Positions 6,913 to 14,125 are shown, counted from the stretch's first letter. The stretch is 21,430 nucleotides of DNA from Casp-actino8 sp032118015 (GCA_032118015.1 JAULYE010000151.1:1-21430); one strand, 5' to 3'. The notes: generated by a model not told the origin, from the sequence alone. A program made the numbers and translations.

Positions 6913-8388
6913 TCAAAGGCCCAATGCCACGTCGAGCACCTTCTTGGCAATAGGACCTGCAATCGAGCCACCGGTACCAGCACTGATTTCTGCAGTCGTT
7001 CCCTTGACCATCACTGCGATGACATACCGAGGAGCTTGCGCGGGGGCGAATGCGACGATCCACGCATGTGATCGCTGAGGCTCGCCGGTGGCATTCAACT
7101 GAGCGGTACCCGTTTTGGCAGCAGCCTGGATGCCGCGCGCAAGATTCATACAGCATGACGCTGTTCCGTTCTCGACGACTTGGACCATCATCTCTTTCAG
7201 AAGGTTCGCGGTACCGAACGTCATTGGAGCCCTCCACACAGTGGGGACCGTTCGCTGCAGGATTCCGCCATCATGGTCGTACGTGGTTCCAATGACGTAC
7301 GGCCGCATCATCGTTCCTCCGTTTGCCACAGCAGAGGTGATGAGAGCCATGTGCAAAGGAACGACCTGGGTCTCACCTTGGCCGAAACCGCCGATACCGA
7401 GAAGCGGGACGTTCTGATCGAAGTACTCGACAGTTCCGAACTGACTCGTCGCCGGTCGGGGAAGATCGAAGGGTAATGGTTCCCCGATACCGAACTGCCG
7501 CGCCGCTTCGACCATTCGCTCCGCACCGAGATCTATCGCCATTCGGGCGAACGGCGTGTTGCACGAACGACGGAAGACCTCCATCAGATCACCGCCGCAC
7601 TCACGACCGCCATAGTTCTGGATGGGATCGGTCGTCTGTGGCGGGAGGAATTCTGTTTCGACTTCCCAAACCGATTCACGGGAGATCAACCCTGCGTCGA
7701 GAGCAGCAGCCGTCGTCAAGATCTTGAACGTCGATCCCGGCATGTAGCGCTCCTGGTAGGCATTTGCGAGCAGCGGTTTACTGGGGAGAGTGTCGAGAAA
7801 TTTGAGGGTGTCACCGACGAGTTCACGGCTGTGCACCGCGAGCACATTCGTGTCGTAACTCGGCCAACTCCACAGAGCACGCACAGCTCCGGTGGAAGGT
7901 TCGAGCACGACAACAGAACCTTCGCGATCGCCGAGAGCCGCGCGGGCAGCATCTTGGATCTCGGAGTGAATCGTGACCTCGACTGTTCCCGTGGTGTCCT
8001 CACCATTGAACAACGACGAGAAGCCCTTGATCTGCTGCTCGACTGTGCGACCCGCAAGGACATCGTTGGCGACGCGTTCGATCTGCGTCGCGCCGTATCC
8101 AAAGGTGAAGTATCCAGTGACGCCGGAATACAGATCAGCGTGAGGATAGATGCGTTGCCAGTCGAACGACCCCGTCCCGTCGGTGGGTTGAGACGTGGCG
8201 ATGACAACTCCATCCACTGTGCGGATGTCACCACGCGGATCGTTGAAGTCACGCACGGTTTGGCGTGTGTTGCGTGAGTCGGCATCGAGGTCCGGCTTGC
8301 GAACGACTTGGATGAGATTGAGCTGAACGAACAAGATCGCGTAGAGCACGATCATCGCAACAGCGAGCCGACGAATGCGCGTATTCAT
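6913..8388 (-). CDS. pbpA: Class B penicillin-binding protein (transpeptidase)
   Basis: The 491-aa protein cross-links peptidoglycan outside the membrane. A signal anchor lies at about residues 8-28. A short PBP-dimerisation region includes FNDPRGDIRTVDG, a conserved class B element. The transpeptidase domain carries the active-site serine in STFK (219-222), the SxN motif SCN (275-277) and KTG (425-427). The length and lack of PASTA domains fit the PbpA of the pknB cluster. Its ATG overlaps the stop of the upstream rodA/ftsW gene by 4 bp (8385-8388), so translation is probably coupled, as expected for a SEDS polymerase and its cognate transpeptidase. The 82-bp space to pknB is the widest gap inside the cluster. 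Confidence 0.95.
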   Translation of the reverse strand: MNTRIRRLAVAMIVLYAILFVQLNLIQVVRKPDLDADSRNTRQTVRDFNDPRGDIRTVDGVVIATSQPTDGTGSFDWQRIYPHADLYSGVTGYFTFGYGATQIERVANDVLAGRTVEQQIKGFSSLFNGEDTTGTVEVTIHSEIQDAARAALGDREGSVVVLEPSTGAVRALWSWPSYDTNVLAVHSRELVGDTLKFLDTLPSKPLLANAYQERYMPGSTFKILTTAAALDAGLISRESVWEVETEFLPPQTTDPIQNYGGRECGGDLMEVFRRSCNTPFARMAIDLGAERMVEAARQFGIGEPLPFDLPRPATSQFGTVEYFDQNVPLLGIGGFGQGETQVVPLHMALITSAVANGGTMMRPYVIGTTYDHDGGILQRTVPTVWRAPMTFGTANLLKEMMVQVVENGTASCCMNLARGIQAAAKTGTAQLNATGEPQRSHAWIVAFAPAQAPRYVIAVMVKGTTAEISAGTGGSIAGPIAKKVLDVALGL

Positions 8389-9776
8389 CGAGATCGCTTC
8401 CGTTTGAACGCGCGTTCCTCACGGCGCTGAGCGAGTTGGCCAGCGAGCATCTCACCGAACGTGGCCTTGTCGGGTATTTCACCGAGACGACGCGCTGAAC
8501 TGTCACTGACGCGAATGAGAAGAGCCAGCAGGATGTAGTTCGCCACCAGACTCGAACCGCCATAGCTGACGAAAGGCAGTGTGATACCGGTCAAAGGAAC
8601 GACTCGGATCACTCCACCGATGATGATGAACGCCTGGATACCGAGAATCGTGGTCAACCCAACCGCCAGCAACTTCTCGAATTCGCGGTTCGTGCGCGAT
8701 GCGACTCGCAGACCTGCACCGATCATCAAGACGTATGCGAGAAGGACAGCAGTGGCACCGAACAGACCAAGCTCCTCGCCGATGGCTGCGATGATGAAGT
8801 CATTTTTGGCTTCAGGTATGCGCGTGGGGTCACCGAGGCCGAGGCCTGTTCCACCGACTCCTCCACTACCGAGAGCGAAAATGCCTTGGGCGATCTGGTA
8901 TCCCTTGCCTGAATAGCGGCTCCAAGGGTCGAGCCAGATGGCGACGCGTGTCTGAACGTGATCGAACAACACATAGGCCACGGTCGCCGCGAACAGGAAA
9001 AGTCCGACGCCGACCACGAGGTATGCAGTTCTCTCCGTTGCAACCCACACCATGACGATGAACAAGGTGAAGAACAGCAAACTCGAACCGAGATCGCGTT
9101 GGCCGACCATGATCACCACGGCGAATCCCCACGCCGCAAGGAGTGGAAGCAGATGACGAGATTCAGGGATGGAGAACCGTCCAATCTTCCGGGTTCCCTC
9201 AGCGAGCAATTCGCGGTTCTCCGCCAGATAGCCGGCGAAGAACAGAGCCAGAGCAACTTTGGCGAACTCGCCAGGCTGGAAGTTGATCGGGCCGAGGTTG
9301 ACCCAGATGCGAGCGCCTCCGGCGGAAAAGCCGAGTCCAGGAATCATCGGCAGAACCAAAAGACCTGCTCCGGCGAAGAAGAACGTCCACGAGTATCGGG
9401 ACAGATCGTTGACGCGCTGGACTCCGAAGAGGATGGCGACGAACGCAAGAACTCCAACGAAGGTCCATGTCGTCTGCAGTGCAGCGAGTCGTTCGGACAA
9501 GCGAGCGATCATCACGTATCCGAGGCCGTTGAGCAATACGGCAAGCGGAAGCAGAACCGAATCGGCACCGATGGCCAGCCAGCGAACAGCAATGTGTGCA
9601 GACATCAGGATCAACAACAAAAAGCCGAGGAACGGCAGGATGCGTGGCGGAATGACAGAGTTCTGACCGAGCGACGCCAAGGTGTAGGCACCAGCAGTGA
9701 TGAGGCCCGCGAACAGGACCAGACGAAACTCCGTTGCTCGACGCCTCACGGCGACGGGGCTCGGGGTCGAAGTCAC
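8385..9776 (-). CDS. rodA: SEDS peptidoglycan glycosyltransferase (RodA/FtsW family)
   Basis: The 463-aa polytopic protein polymerises lipid II into glycan strands with its partner PBP. It has many hydrophobic segments from about residue 17 onwards and the family landmarks GQRDLGSSLLFFTLF, KNDFIIAAIGEELGLFGA and the C-terminal GITLPFVSYGGSSLVAN. A basic tail (REERAFKRKRSR) ends the protein in the cytoplasm. It overlaps by 4 bp both pbpA downstream and pstP upstream. The symbol rodA follows the name used in the mycobacterial cluster; a role at the septum rather than the side wall cannot be excluded from sequence. Confidence 0.94.
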   Translation of the reverse strand: MTSTPSPVAVRRRATEFRLVLFAGLITAGAYTLASLGQNSVIPPRILPFLGFLLLILMSAHIAVRWLAIGADSVLLPLAVLLNGLGYVMIARLSERLAALQTTWTFVGVLAFVAILFGVQRVNDLSRYSWTFFFAGAGLLVLPMIPGLGFSAGGARIWVNLGPINFQPGEFAKVALALFFAGYLAENRELLAEGTRKIGRFSIPESRHLLPLLAAWGFAVVIMVGQRDLGSSLLFFTLFIVMVWVATERTAYLVVGVGLFLFAATVAYVLFDHVQTRVAIWLDPWSRYSGKGYQIAQGIFALGSGGVGGTGLGLGDPTRIPEAKNDFIIAAIGEELGLFGATAVLLAYVLMIGAGLRVASRTNREFEKLLAVGLTTILGIQAFIIIGGVIRVVPLTGITLPFVSYGGSSLVANYILLALLIRVSDSSARRLGEIPDKATFGEMLAGQLAQRREERAFKRKRSR

Positions 9777-10693
9777 AATGCGACGATAAGGGTCACGATC
9801 ATCGCTGCGACGGCACCAACAGCACCGATGAGGGCGAGCATGGTCTTGCGCGAACGTCGTGTGTGGTGCGCTGAATTCGTGCCGACGTCAACATCGGCTG
9901 GATTCTCACCTCTGCTGGACGATGAGGCCTCGCCGGTGACCGACGGCGGGGCGACGTCATCGGGAACCACTTGGAAATCCACGACAACGACGGTGATGTT
10001 GTCGCGCCCACCATGTGCGTTGGCCAGGCTCACGAGGTTCTCGGCAAGCTGTTGAGGATGCGATGTCACGCGGACCTCGTTTTCGATCTCCGGGTCGTCG
10101 ATCTCGTCAACCAATCCATCACTGCACAGAATGAATCGGTCGCCGTCGAGTGCTTCCAAAGGAAAAAGGTCGATGTCGATATTCGTGTCGATTCCCAGGG
10201 CACGGAGCACGATGTTGCGCTGATAATGCGTACGTGCCTCAACTGCAGAGATAGCGCCACGCTCGACGAGTGTTTGCACATGGGAGTGATCGACGGTGAT
10301 TTGGCGAAACAGACCGCCGCGCCACAGGTAGGTGCGGCTGTCACCGATGTTCGCAATCACGATCTGATGAGTGGCCGGGTCAGTGACGATCAGCGCCGTC
10401 AGCGTGGTCCCCATGCCGGCCTTTTCCGAGTCATCGAGAGATTCGAGGAAGATTGCAGTGTTCGCCGTGGAGATGGCTTCAGCGACAGTCTCGGGCGTGA
10501 TCAAACCCGGATTCATCGATGAGTGGATCTCTTCGAGGGTTTTGACGGCGATCGCACTCGCGACTTCACCTGCGCTGTGTCCCCCCATCCCGTCAGCGAC
10601 CACATACAAACCTTCGATCGCGACGAATGCGTCTTCATTGCCCTGTCGGATCTGACCGACATGCGTGCAAGCGCCCGCAACGGAACGAATCAC
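9773..10693 (-). CDS. pstP: PP2C-type Ser/Thr protein phosphatase PstP
   Basis: The 306-aa PPM/PP2C metallophosphatase reverses PknB phosphorylation. Metal-binding and signature motifs are visible in order: RQGNEDAF, VVADGMGGHSAGEVA, GTTLTALIV, IGDSRTYLWRGG, LCSDGLVDEI and GGRDNITVVVVDF. After a short Pro/Ser-rich linker (about residues 242-277) one C-terminal membrane helix (ALIGAVGAVAAMIVTLIVAL) ends the protein with almost no extracellular part. The mycobacterial PstP has a larger outer domain, so this is a shorter form. The start is GTG 10693, sharing a GTGA overlap with the fhaB stop. The downstream overlap with rodA is also 4 bp. Confidence 0.95.
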   Translation of the reverse strand: MIRSVAGACTHVGQIRQGNEDAFVAIEGLYVVADGMGGHSAGEVASAIAVKTLEEIHSSMNPGLITPETVAEAISTANTAIFLESLDDSEKAGMGTTLTALIVTDPATHQIVIANIGDSRTYLWRGGLFRQITVDHSHVQTLVERGAISAVEARTHYQRNIVLRALGIDTNIDIDLFPLEALDGDRFILCSDGLVDEIDDPEIENEVRVTSHPQQLAENLVSLANAHGGRDNITVVVVDFQVVPDDVAPPSVTGEASSSSRGENPADVDVGTNSAHHTRRSRKTMLALIGAVGAVAAMIVTLIVAL

Positions 10694-11163
10694 TTGACTG
10701 CCTCCAGAATCACGCCGCCGATCTGAATGCGGTCTCCTACTTCGAGATCGTTCGGTTCGGCGATCTGGTTCGAATTCACGTACGTACCGTTGGTCGAACC
10801 GAAATCCTCGATGACGGCATACCCGGCCTGTAGGGACAGACGAGCATGACGACCGCTGATGAACGGATCATCTTGGATGCACAGGTCGTTGTCCTCGGAC
10901 CGTCCGATCGTGAACGGTGTCGTCGAGATCGGAAACACCTGACCTTTGATCGTCACCGGTGCGATGGCTTTGACTGCCGACACGCGAAACTCCCGGGCAA
11001 CCACCCCGGCGGACGGCGAGCCACTCGCAGGCCGTCCCACGGAAGTTCTCTGCACGGCTGGAATACGCACCTCTATCCACACTGCATACAGCACACGGGC
11101 GAAGAACACGTAGAGAGCCACGAGGAGCACGATCCGCAAGAGGCTGAGGAGCTGATCGGTCAT
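10690..11163 (-). CDS. fhaB: Membrane-anchored FHA-domain protein FhaB
   Basis: The 157-aa protein carries an N-terminal membrane helix (about residues 3-25, LLSLLRIVLLVALYVFFARV), a linker, and a C-terminal FHA domain that reads phosphothreonine. FHA landmarks are FTIGRSEDNDLCI, ISGRHARL and DFGSTNGTYVN. FhaB (FipA in mycobacteria) links PknB phosphorylation to the divisome. The frame is open upstream to 11382, but that extension overlaps fhaA and is low-complexity; ATG 11163 gives the standard N-terminus directly before the helix. It begins 13 bp after the fhaA stop and ends with a GTGA overlap on pstP. Confidence 0.94.
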   Translation of the reverse strand: MTDQLLSLLRIVLLVALYVFFARVLYAVWIEVRIPAVQRTSVGRPASGSPSAGVVAREFRVSAVKAIAPVTIKGQVFPISTTPFTIGRSEDNDLCIQDDPFISGRHARLSLQAGYAVIEDFGSTNGTYVNSNQIAEPNDLEVGDRIQIGGVILEAVK

Positions 11164-11176
11164 GAGATCGGAAAAC

Positions 11177-11917
11177 CTAACGGATTTCGAAGCGAATGGA
11201 GAAGAGTCCGACTGTGATTTCGTCACCATCCACGAGGTCGTGCTGCGATGAGATACGTGCGCCATTGACCTTCGTGCCGTTCGTCGATCCGAGATCGGTG
11301 ATGCGGTAGGAGCCATCGAGGATCGTGACCGTTGCGTGACGGCGGCTGATGTTCGGGTCTTCGATGGTGATGTCGCACTCACTCAATCGACCGATGACCA
11401 CCGGTGCTTCGCCGAGGCTGACTTGTCGACCGTCAGAGATCACGAGCACTGCTGCGGTTTGCTTCGGTGCAGGCGCAACAGCATCTTGAACAAGGGTTGG
11501 CGGAGTCGTGACTGGGGGGGCTCGATCCGGTTCGGGGGAGGGCATTGCAGCAGACGCGAAGTCGGAGACGACGGTGATGCGGCGCCGTGGAGCCTGGCTG
11601 TCTTCGACGAGGTCGACAGAGATTCCGGACTTCAACGTGTACCCCTCATCGGCGCAGTACTGCTCGGCTGCTTGGATGAGCTCGGCCATCAATGGCTCGA
11701 GGTAGGGGCGCAATGCCTCGAAGTCCGGGCTGGAGAGAGAGACGGCGAAGTGGTTGGGAACGATTCGCTGTCCCTGAGCGTTGATGGTGCGCTGCGTATC
11801 GATCTCTCGAATCAGCCGTCGACCGATCTCGATCGGGCGCACGTTGTTCTTGAAGGCGCGGTTGAACACACCATCGACGATACGTCCTAGACCGTTCTCG
11901 AGTGATTGCAGTCCCAC
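11177..11917 (-). CDS. fhaA: FHA-domain protein FhaA (DUF3662 + FHA)
   Basis: The 246-aa protein heads the leftward operon. Residues about 1-120 form the DUF3662 domain (LGRIVDGVFNRAFKNNVRP, IVPNHFAVSLSSPDF). A Pro/Ala/Thr linker covers about 125-155, and an FHA domain covers about 158-246 with VVIGRLSECDITI, ISRRHATV and DLGSTNGTKVNG. In mycobacteria FhaA binds phosphorylated PknB and the pseudokinase domain of MviN/MurJ to modulate lipid II supply. The linker is much shorter than in M. tuberculosis, where the protein is over 500 aa. The start is GTG 11917. No confident promoter was recognised in the 155 bp between it and tRNA-Leu. Confidence 0.94.
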   Translation of the reverse strand: MGLQSLENGLGRIVDGVFNRAFKNNVRPIEIGRRLIREIDTQRTINAQGQRIVPNHFAVSLSSPDFEALRPYLEPLMAELIQAAEQYCADEGYTLKSGISVDLVEDSQAPRRRITVVSDFASAAMPSPEPDRAPPVTTPPTLVQDAVAPAPKQTAAVLVISDGRQVSLGEAPVVIGRLSECDITIEDPNISRRHATVTILDGSYRITDLGSTNGTKVNGARISSQHDLVDGDEITVGLFSIRFEIR

Positions 11918-11966
11918 AGGTGCTTTCGAGGGTATCGGCGGTCTCGTGCGCAGTTCCTCATCAGTT

Positions 11967-12047
11967 GGTGCCGACTGAGTCCGGTGCGATATTGGTCTGG
12001 CCGTGAAACCCTTGTGAAACCGGGGGTTGGGTGGGTGCCGACCGAGT
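11967..12047. repeat. Imperfect direct repeats between fhaA and tRNA-Leu
   Basis: A 14-mer GGTGCCGACTGAGT (11967-11980) recurs with one change as GGTGCCGACCGAGT at 12034-12047. Between them GTGAAACC occurs twice (12003-12010 and 12014-12021), offset by 11 bp, about one helical turn. The repeats occupy the divergent control region of fhaA and tRNA-Leu and might be binding sites. Confidence 0.4.
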
Positions 12048-12054
12048 GGATACC
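12027..12054 (+). promoter_or_regulatory. Weak candidate promoter of tRNA-Leu
   Basis: TTGGGT (12027-12032), a 16-bp spacer and GATACC (12049-12054) lie 17 bp before the tRNA. The spacing suits a housekeeping promoter but the -10 matches poorly. Confidence 0.25.
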
Positions 12055-12071
12055 CTTGCGAAGCGTTGCTC

Positions 12072-12154
12072 GGGCGAGTGGCGGAATGGCAGACGCGCTG
12101 GCTTCAGGTGCCAGTGATCGTAAGATCGTGGGGGTTCAAGTCCCCCCTCGCCCA
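12072..12154 (+). tRNA. tRNA-Leu (anticodon CAG)
   Basis: The acceptor GGGCGAG pairs with CTCGCCC. The anticodon stem CTGGC/GCCAG holds the loop TTCAGGT with anticodon CAG. A long class II variable arm (GATCGTAAGATC) and the T arm GGGGG-TTCAAGT-CCCCC follow, with A154 as discriminator. CCA is not encoded. From memory the M. tuberculosis leuT gene sits at the same place beside fhaA. The last 18 bases plus one are repeated at 14153-14171, marking this tRNA as an integration target. Confidence 0.96.
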
Positions 12155-12155
12155 C
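12137..12155 (+). repeat. att-like direct repeat, copy 1 (tRNA-Leu 3' end)
   Basis: CAAGTCCCCCCTCGCCCAC covers part of the T loop, the T stem, the 3' acceptor strand, the discriminator and one flanking base. It is identical to the copy at 14153. The bases on both sides of the 19-mer differ between the copies. Confidence 0.7.
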
Positions 12156-12205
12156 TGATTGCCATCCATTCCCGGGGTTGGGGCGTGCCGTTAGGATCAG
12201 CGTTT

Positions 12206-12805
12206 GTGTCGGACGGCGCGGAGACAAGGGCACGGCTGATCGATGCGACGATCGAGGTGATCGCCACACGTGGTGATGCGGCGGTACGGATGGTTGAAAT
12301 CGCCGAGTCAGCAGGGATCAAACAGCCATCGATTTATCACTTCTTCCCGAAACGAGAGGATCTGGTGGTAGCGGCGCACCGTGAGCGGTATCGGCGGTCG
12401 GTGGCTGAGGTGGTGGGACGGTTCGAGTCCGAGTTCGCGTCGGCGACGACAGCCGACGAGTTCGAGAAAGGTGCGTTTCGGGCGTTGCAGTTCGCAATGT
12501 CCGATGAGCGGCGCGAGGCGCGAGTGGTGCGGCTGGGGTTGCTGGCCAAGGCTTTGACGAACGAAGAGTTGTTGCGTGAGGTGAACGAAGCCGCATACGA
12601 GGGGCACACGGCGCTGGCCAGCATCCTCGAGCGGGCCCAGCGGGCGGGGTGGGTGCGGGGCGACGTGTCACCGCTGACGATGGCGGTATGGGTGCGCAGC
12701 CTGATCTTCGGTCGTCTGATCGCCGAGATCGACGGCGAACGGTATGACCGTGATGAGTGGACCCGCTTGGCGATCTCGTCGTTCTCGCGAACGCTCGGCC
12801 CCTGA
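12206..12805 (+). CDS. TetR-family transcriptional regulator
   Basis: The 199-aa length is normal for TetR. The N-terminal DNA-binding domain reads ETRARLIDATIEVIATRGD, then MVEIAESAGIKQPSIYHFF, the helix-turn-helix with the usual YHFF end, and PKREDLV. The C-terminal helical ligand and dimer domain covers about residues 60-199; its ligand is not predictable. GTG 12206 is favoured because AGGA lies nine bases upstream; GTG 12185 is possible, and the frame is open back through the tRNA. It starts 51 bp after tRNA-Leu and ends 41 bp before the left arm of the 41-bp palindrome, which is a natural candidate operator for it. Confidence 0.9.
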   Translation: MSDGAETRARLIDATIEVIATRGDAAVRMVEIAESAGIKQPSIYHFFPKREDLVVAAHRERYRRSVAEVVGRFESEFASATTADEFEKGAFRALQFAMSDERREARVVRLGLLAKALTNEELLREVNEAAYEGHTALASILERAQRAGWVRGDVSPLTMAVWVRSLIFGRLIAEIDGERYDRDEWTRLAISSFSRTLGP

Positions 12806-12831
12806 TGAGCGACCCTTGAGATGACGAAAGT

Positions 12832-12860
12832 TTGACTTCGCAGCCACTCCTCTATAGATT
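12832..12860 (+). promoter_or_regulatory. Promoter of the RCC1-like gene
   Basis: TTGACT (12832-12837) and TAGATT (12855-12860) are separated by 17 bp, close to the housekeeping consensus. The -10 lies inside the left arm of the 41-bp palindrome, so transcription would begin near its centre and a protein bound there would block it. Confidence 0.6.
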
Positions 12861-12887
12861 ATTGGTAACCAATAATCTATAGAGGAG
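12847..12887. promoter_or_regulatory. 41-bp perfect palindrome, candidate operator covering -10 and ribosome site
   Basis: Two 20-base arms (12847-12866 and 12868-12887) are perfectly complementary around A12867. The centre reads ATTGGTAACCAAT and the arms are far richer in A+T than the neighbourhood. The left arm carries the -10 box; the right arm ends in AGAGGAG, the ribosome binding site of the gene starting at 12897. A TetR-type dimer pair is the likely binder. Transcripts that enter from tetR would fold the whole palindrome and hide the ribosome site, while transcripts started inside it would not. Confidence 0.8.
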
Positions 12888-12896
12888 ATGTGAGTC

Positions 12897-13910
12897 ATGG
12901 GGCGGGTTTCGAAACAGAAGACACGGGCTTTGGCGATCACCGCAGTGATGATGGCCGCTCTGTTGGGCACGACAACAACTGCGTGGGCCAGGCGAACGCC
13001 GACTCCCCCAGTACCCGTGACGTTGCCCCCGCAGGTCACGGCCCCGGTGTTCGCCACGACGACGACCACGTCCACGACATCGACTACGTCAACGACATCG
13101 ACTACGTCAACGACATCGACTACGTCAACGACAATCGCGCCGACTCTGACGGTGACGGCAATGACTGCTAACGCCTTCCACACGTGTGCGATCCTCAACG
13201 GTGCCGCCAAGTGCTGGGGAGCCAACTTCGACGGGATTCTGGGCAACGACAGCACGACCAATAGCAGTGTGCCGGTGCAGGTGTCGGGGTTGGAGTCCGA
13301 GGTGACGGCAATCGCCGCCGGCTACACGCACACGTGTGCGATCCACAATGGGGCCGCCAAATGCTGGGGATCCAACTTTTACGGGCAGCTCGGCAACGAC
13401 AGCACGACCAATAGCAGTGTGCCGGTGCAGGTGTCGGGGTTGGAGTCCGGGGTGACGGCGATCGCCGCCGGCGACCGTCACACGTGTGCGATCCACAATG
13501 GGGCCGCCAAATGCTGGGGGTACAACCAGTTCTATGGGCAGCTCGGCAACAACAGCACGACTGACAGTCGTGTGCCGGTGCAGGTGTCGGGGTTGGAGTC
13601 CGAGGTGACGGCGATCGCATCCGGCTCGATGTCTGACTACACCTGTGCGATCCAGAACGGGGCGGCGAAGTGTTGGGGGGAGGGCACCGCCGGTCAGCTC
13701 GGTGATGGCAACTTGACCAACAGCGGTGTGCCCGTTCAGGTGTCGGGAATGGAGTCCGGGGTGACCGTCATCGGACCCGGAAAGCAGCACACGTGTGTGG
13801 TCCACAACGGGGTCGCCAAGTGCTGGGGATACAACAACTATGGACAGCTTGGCAACGGCACCGTCACCCCCATCAGCCTGACGCCGGTACTGGTGGGGTG
13901 GCCCTCGTAG
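12897..13910 (+). CDS. Secreted RCC1-like repeat protein
   Basis: The 337-aa protein begins with a signal peptide (basic start, hydrophobic 11-24, TTAWA cleavage site near residue 31). A Thr/Ser linker follows at residues 54-79, with seven spaced Ser residues in a TTS rhythm. Five RCC1-like repeats of 49-52 aa start at residues 86, 136, 186, 237 and 289. Each repeat holds HTCAIxNGAAKCWG and GQLG, so each contains two cysteines ten residues apart that could form a disulfide in the exported protein. RCC1 propellers usually have seven blades; with five and no closing strand this may be an open or oligomeric propeller. Repeats 1-3 are very similar in DNA, indicating recent expansion. No cell-wall anchor is seen. 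The ligand is unknown. Confidence 0.88.
   Translation: MGRVSKQKTRALAITAVMMAALLGTTTTAWARRTPTPPVPVTLPPQVTAPVFATTTTTSTTSTTSTTSTTSTTSTTSTTIAPTLTVTAMTANAFHTCAILNGAAKCWGANFDGILGNDSTTNSSVPVQVSGLESEVTAIAAGYTHTCAIHNGAAKCWGSNFYGQLGNDSTTNSSVPVQVSGLESGVTAIAAGDRHTCAIHNGAAKCWGYNQFYGQLGNNSTTDSRVPVQVSGLESEVTAIASGSMSDYTCAIQNGAAKCWGEGTAGQLGDGNLTNSGVPVQVSGMESGVTVIGPGKQHTCVVHNGVAKCWGYNNYGQLGNGTVTPISLTPVLVGWPS
13075..13128 (+). repeat. 18-bp minisatellite x3 encoding the Thr/Ser linker
   Basis: CGACATCGACTACGTCAA occurs three times in exact tandem and keeps the reading frame, encoding six residues per unit (TSTTST in rotation). Copy number change would alter only linker length. Confidence 0.9.
13152..13907 (+). 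repeat. Five intragenic RCC1-coding repeats of about 150 bp
   Basis: Units start at 13152, 13302, 13452, 13605 and 13761. A stretch of over 60 bases from the NDSTTNSS region onwards is almost identical in units 1 and 2, and the CAIHNGAAKCWG segment is near identical in units 2 and 3. Unit 5 is the most diverged and closes the protein. Confidence 0.85.
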
Positions 13911-14052
13911 TCACGGTCTCGATGGGTGTCGCTTGAGTCGTCATCGCACGTTTGGCGGCAGTGACCGATGTCCGTTGTCGGTACTCATCGCGCAGTTTCA
14001 GCGTGGCGGTCAGCTCAGCTGGGCTGGCCGTCACGCTCAGGTTCGTCTTCAT
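13873..14052 (-). CDS. Possible 59-aa hypothetical protein or gene remnant
   Basis: Reading leftwards from ATG 14052 gives a 59-codon frame ending at TGA 13873-13875. It begins MKTNLSVTASPAEL and continues with TATLKLRDEYRQRTSV. The first 35 codons have strongly GC-rich third positions and a helix-like charge pattern, which looks coding. The last part overlaps the RCC1-like gene antisense and is Thr/Pro-rich. It may be the 5' piece of a lost gene. No family is recognised, and the large hairpin at 14000-14037 lies inside it. Confidence 0.22.
   Translation of the reverse strand: MKTNLSVTASPAELTATLKLRDEYRQRTSVTAAKRAMTTQATPIETVTTRATPPVPASG
14000..14037 (+). terminator. 17-bp hairpin downstream of the RCC1-like gene
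   Basis: Bases 14000-14016 pair with 14021-14037 around an AGCT loop. Three of the pairs are G-U when read on the + strand and would be A-C mismatches on the other strand, so the structure favours a rightward transcript. It lies 90 bp after the RCC1-like stop. No U-run follows, as is common for actinobacterial stem-only terminators. Confidence 0.5.
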
Positions 14053-14125
14053 CCATGATCCGCTACGTTCGAAGTCATGACGACCTCACCGCGTGCACGA
14101 CGCAAGGGAACCGATCAGGACCTTG

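Noticed and set aside
6831..6983. 51-residue N-terminal extension of PknB
   Set aside because: It would overlap the end of pbpA and has no family counterpart; ATG 6830 gives the normal kinase start.
8958..10055. 365-aa rightward frame rich in Glu, Gln and Arg
   Set aside because: It is antisense to rodA and pstP, both with clear catalytic motifs; long opposite-strand frames are common in high-GC DNA.
12847..12887. 41-bp palindrome as an intrinsic terminator of tetR
   Set aside because: No U-run follows, and it carries a well-spaced promoter and the next gene's ribosome site, so an operator role explains more. Termination of read-through RNA remains a secondary possibility.
13075..13128. CRISPR-like array
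   Set aside because: The three 18-bp units are directly adjacent with no spacers and are in frame in a coding region.
12668..13261. 197-aa leftward frame with a VVDVVDVVDVV run
   Set aside because: It is the antisense reading of the TetR end, the palindrome and the Thr/Ser minisatellite; the repeat is an artefact of the 18-bp units.
13125..13805. 226-aa leftward repetitive frame
   Set aside because: It is antisense to the RCC1-like repeats, whose sense strand has a signal peptide, ribosome site and family motifs.
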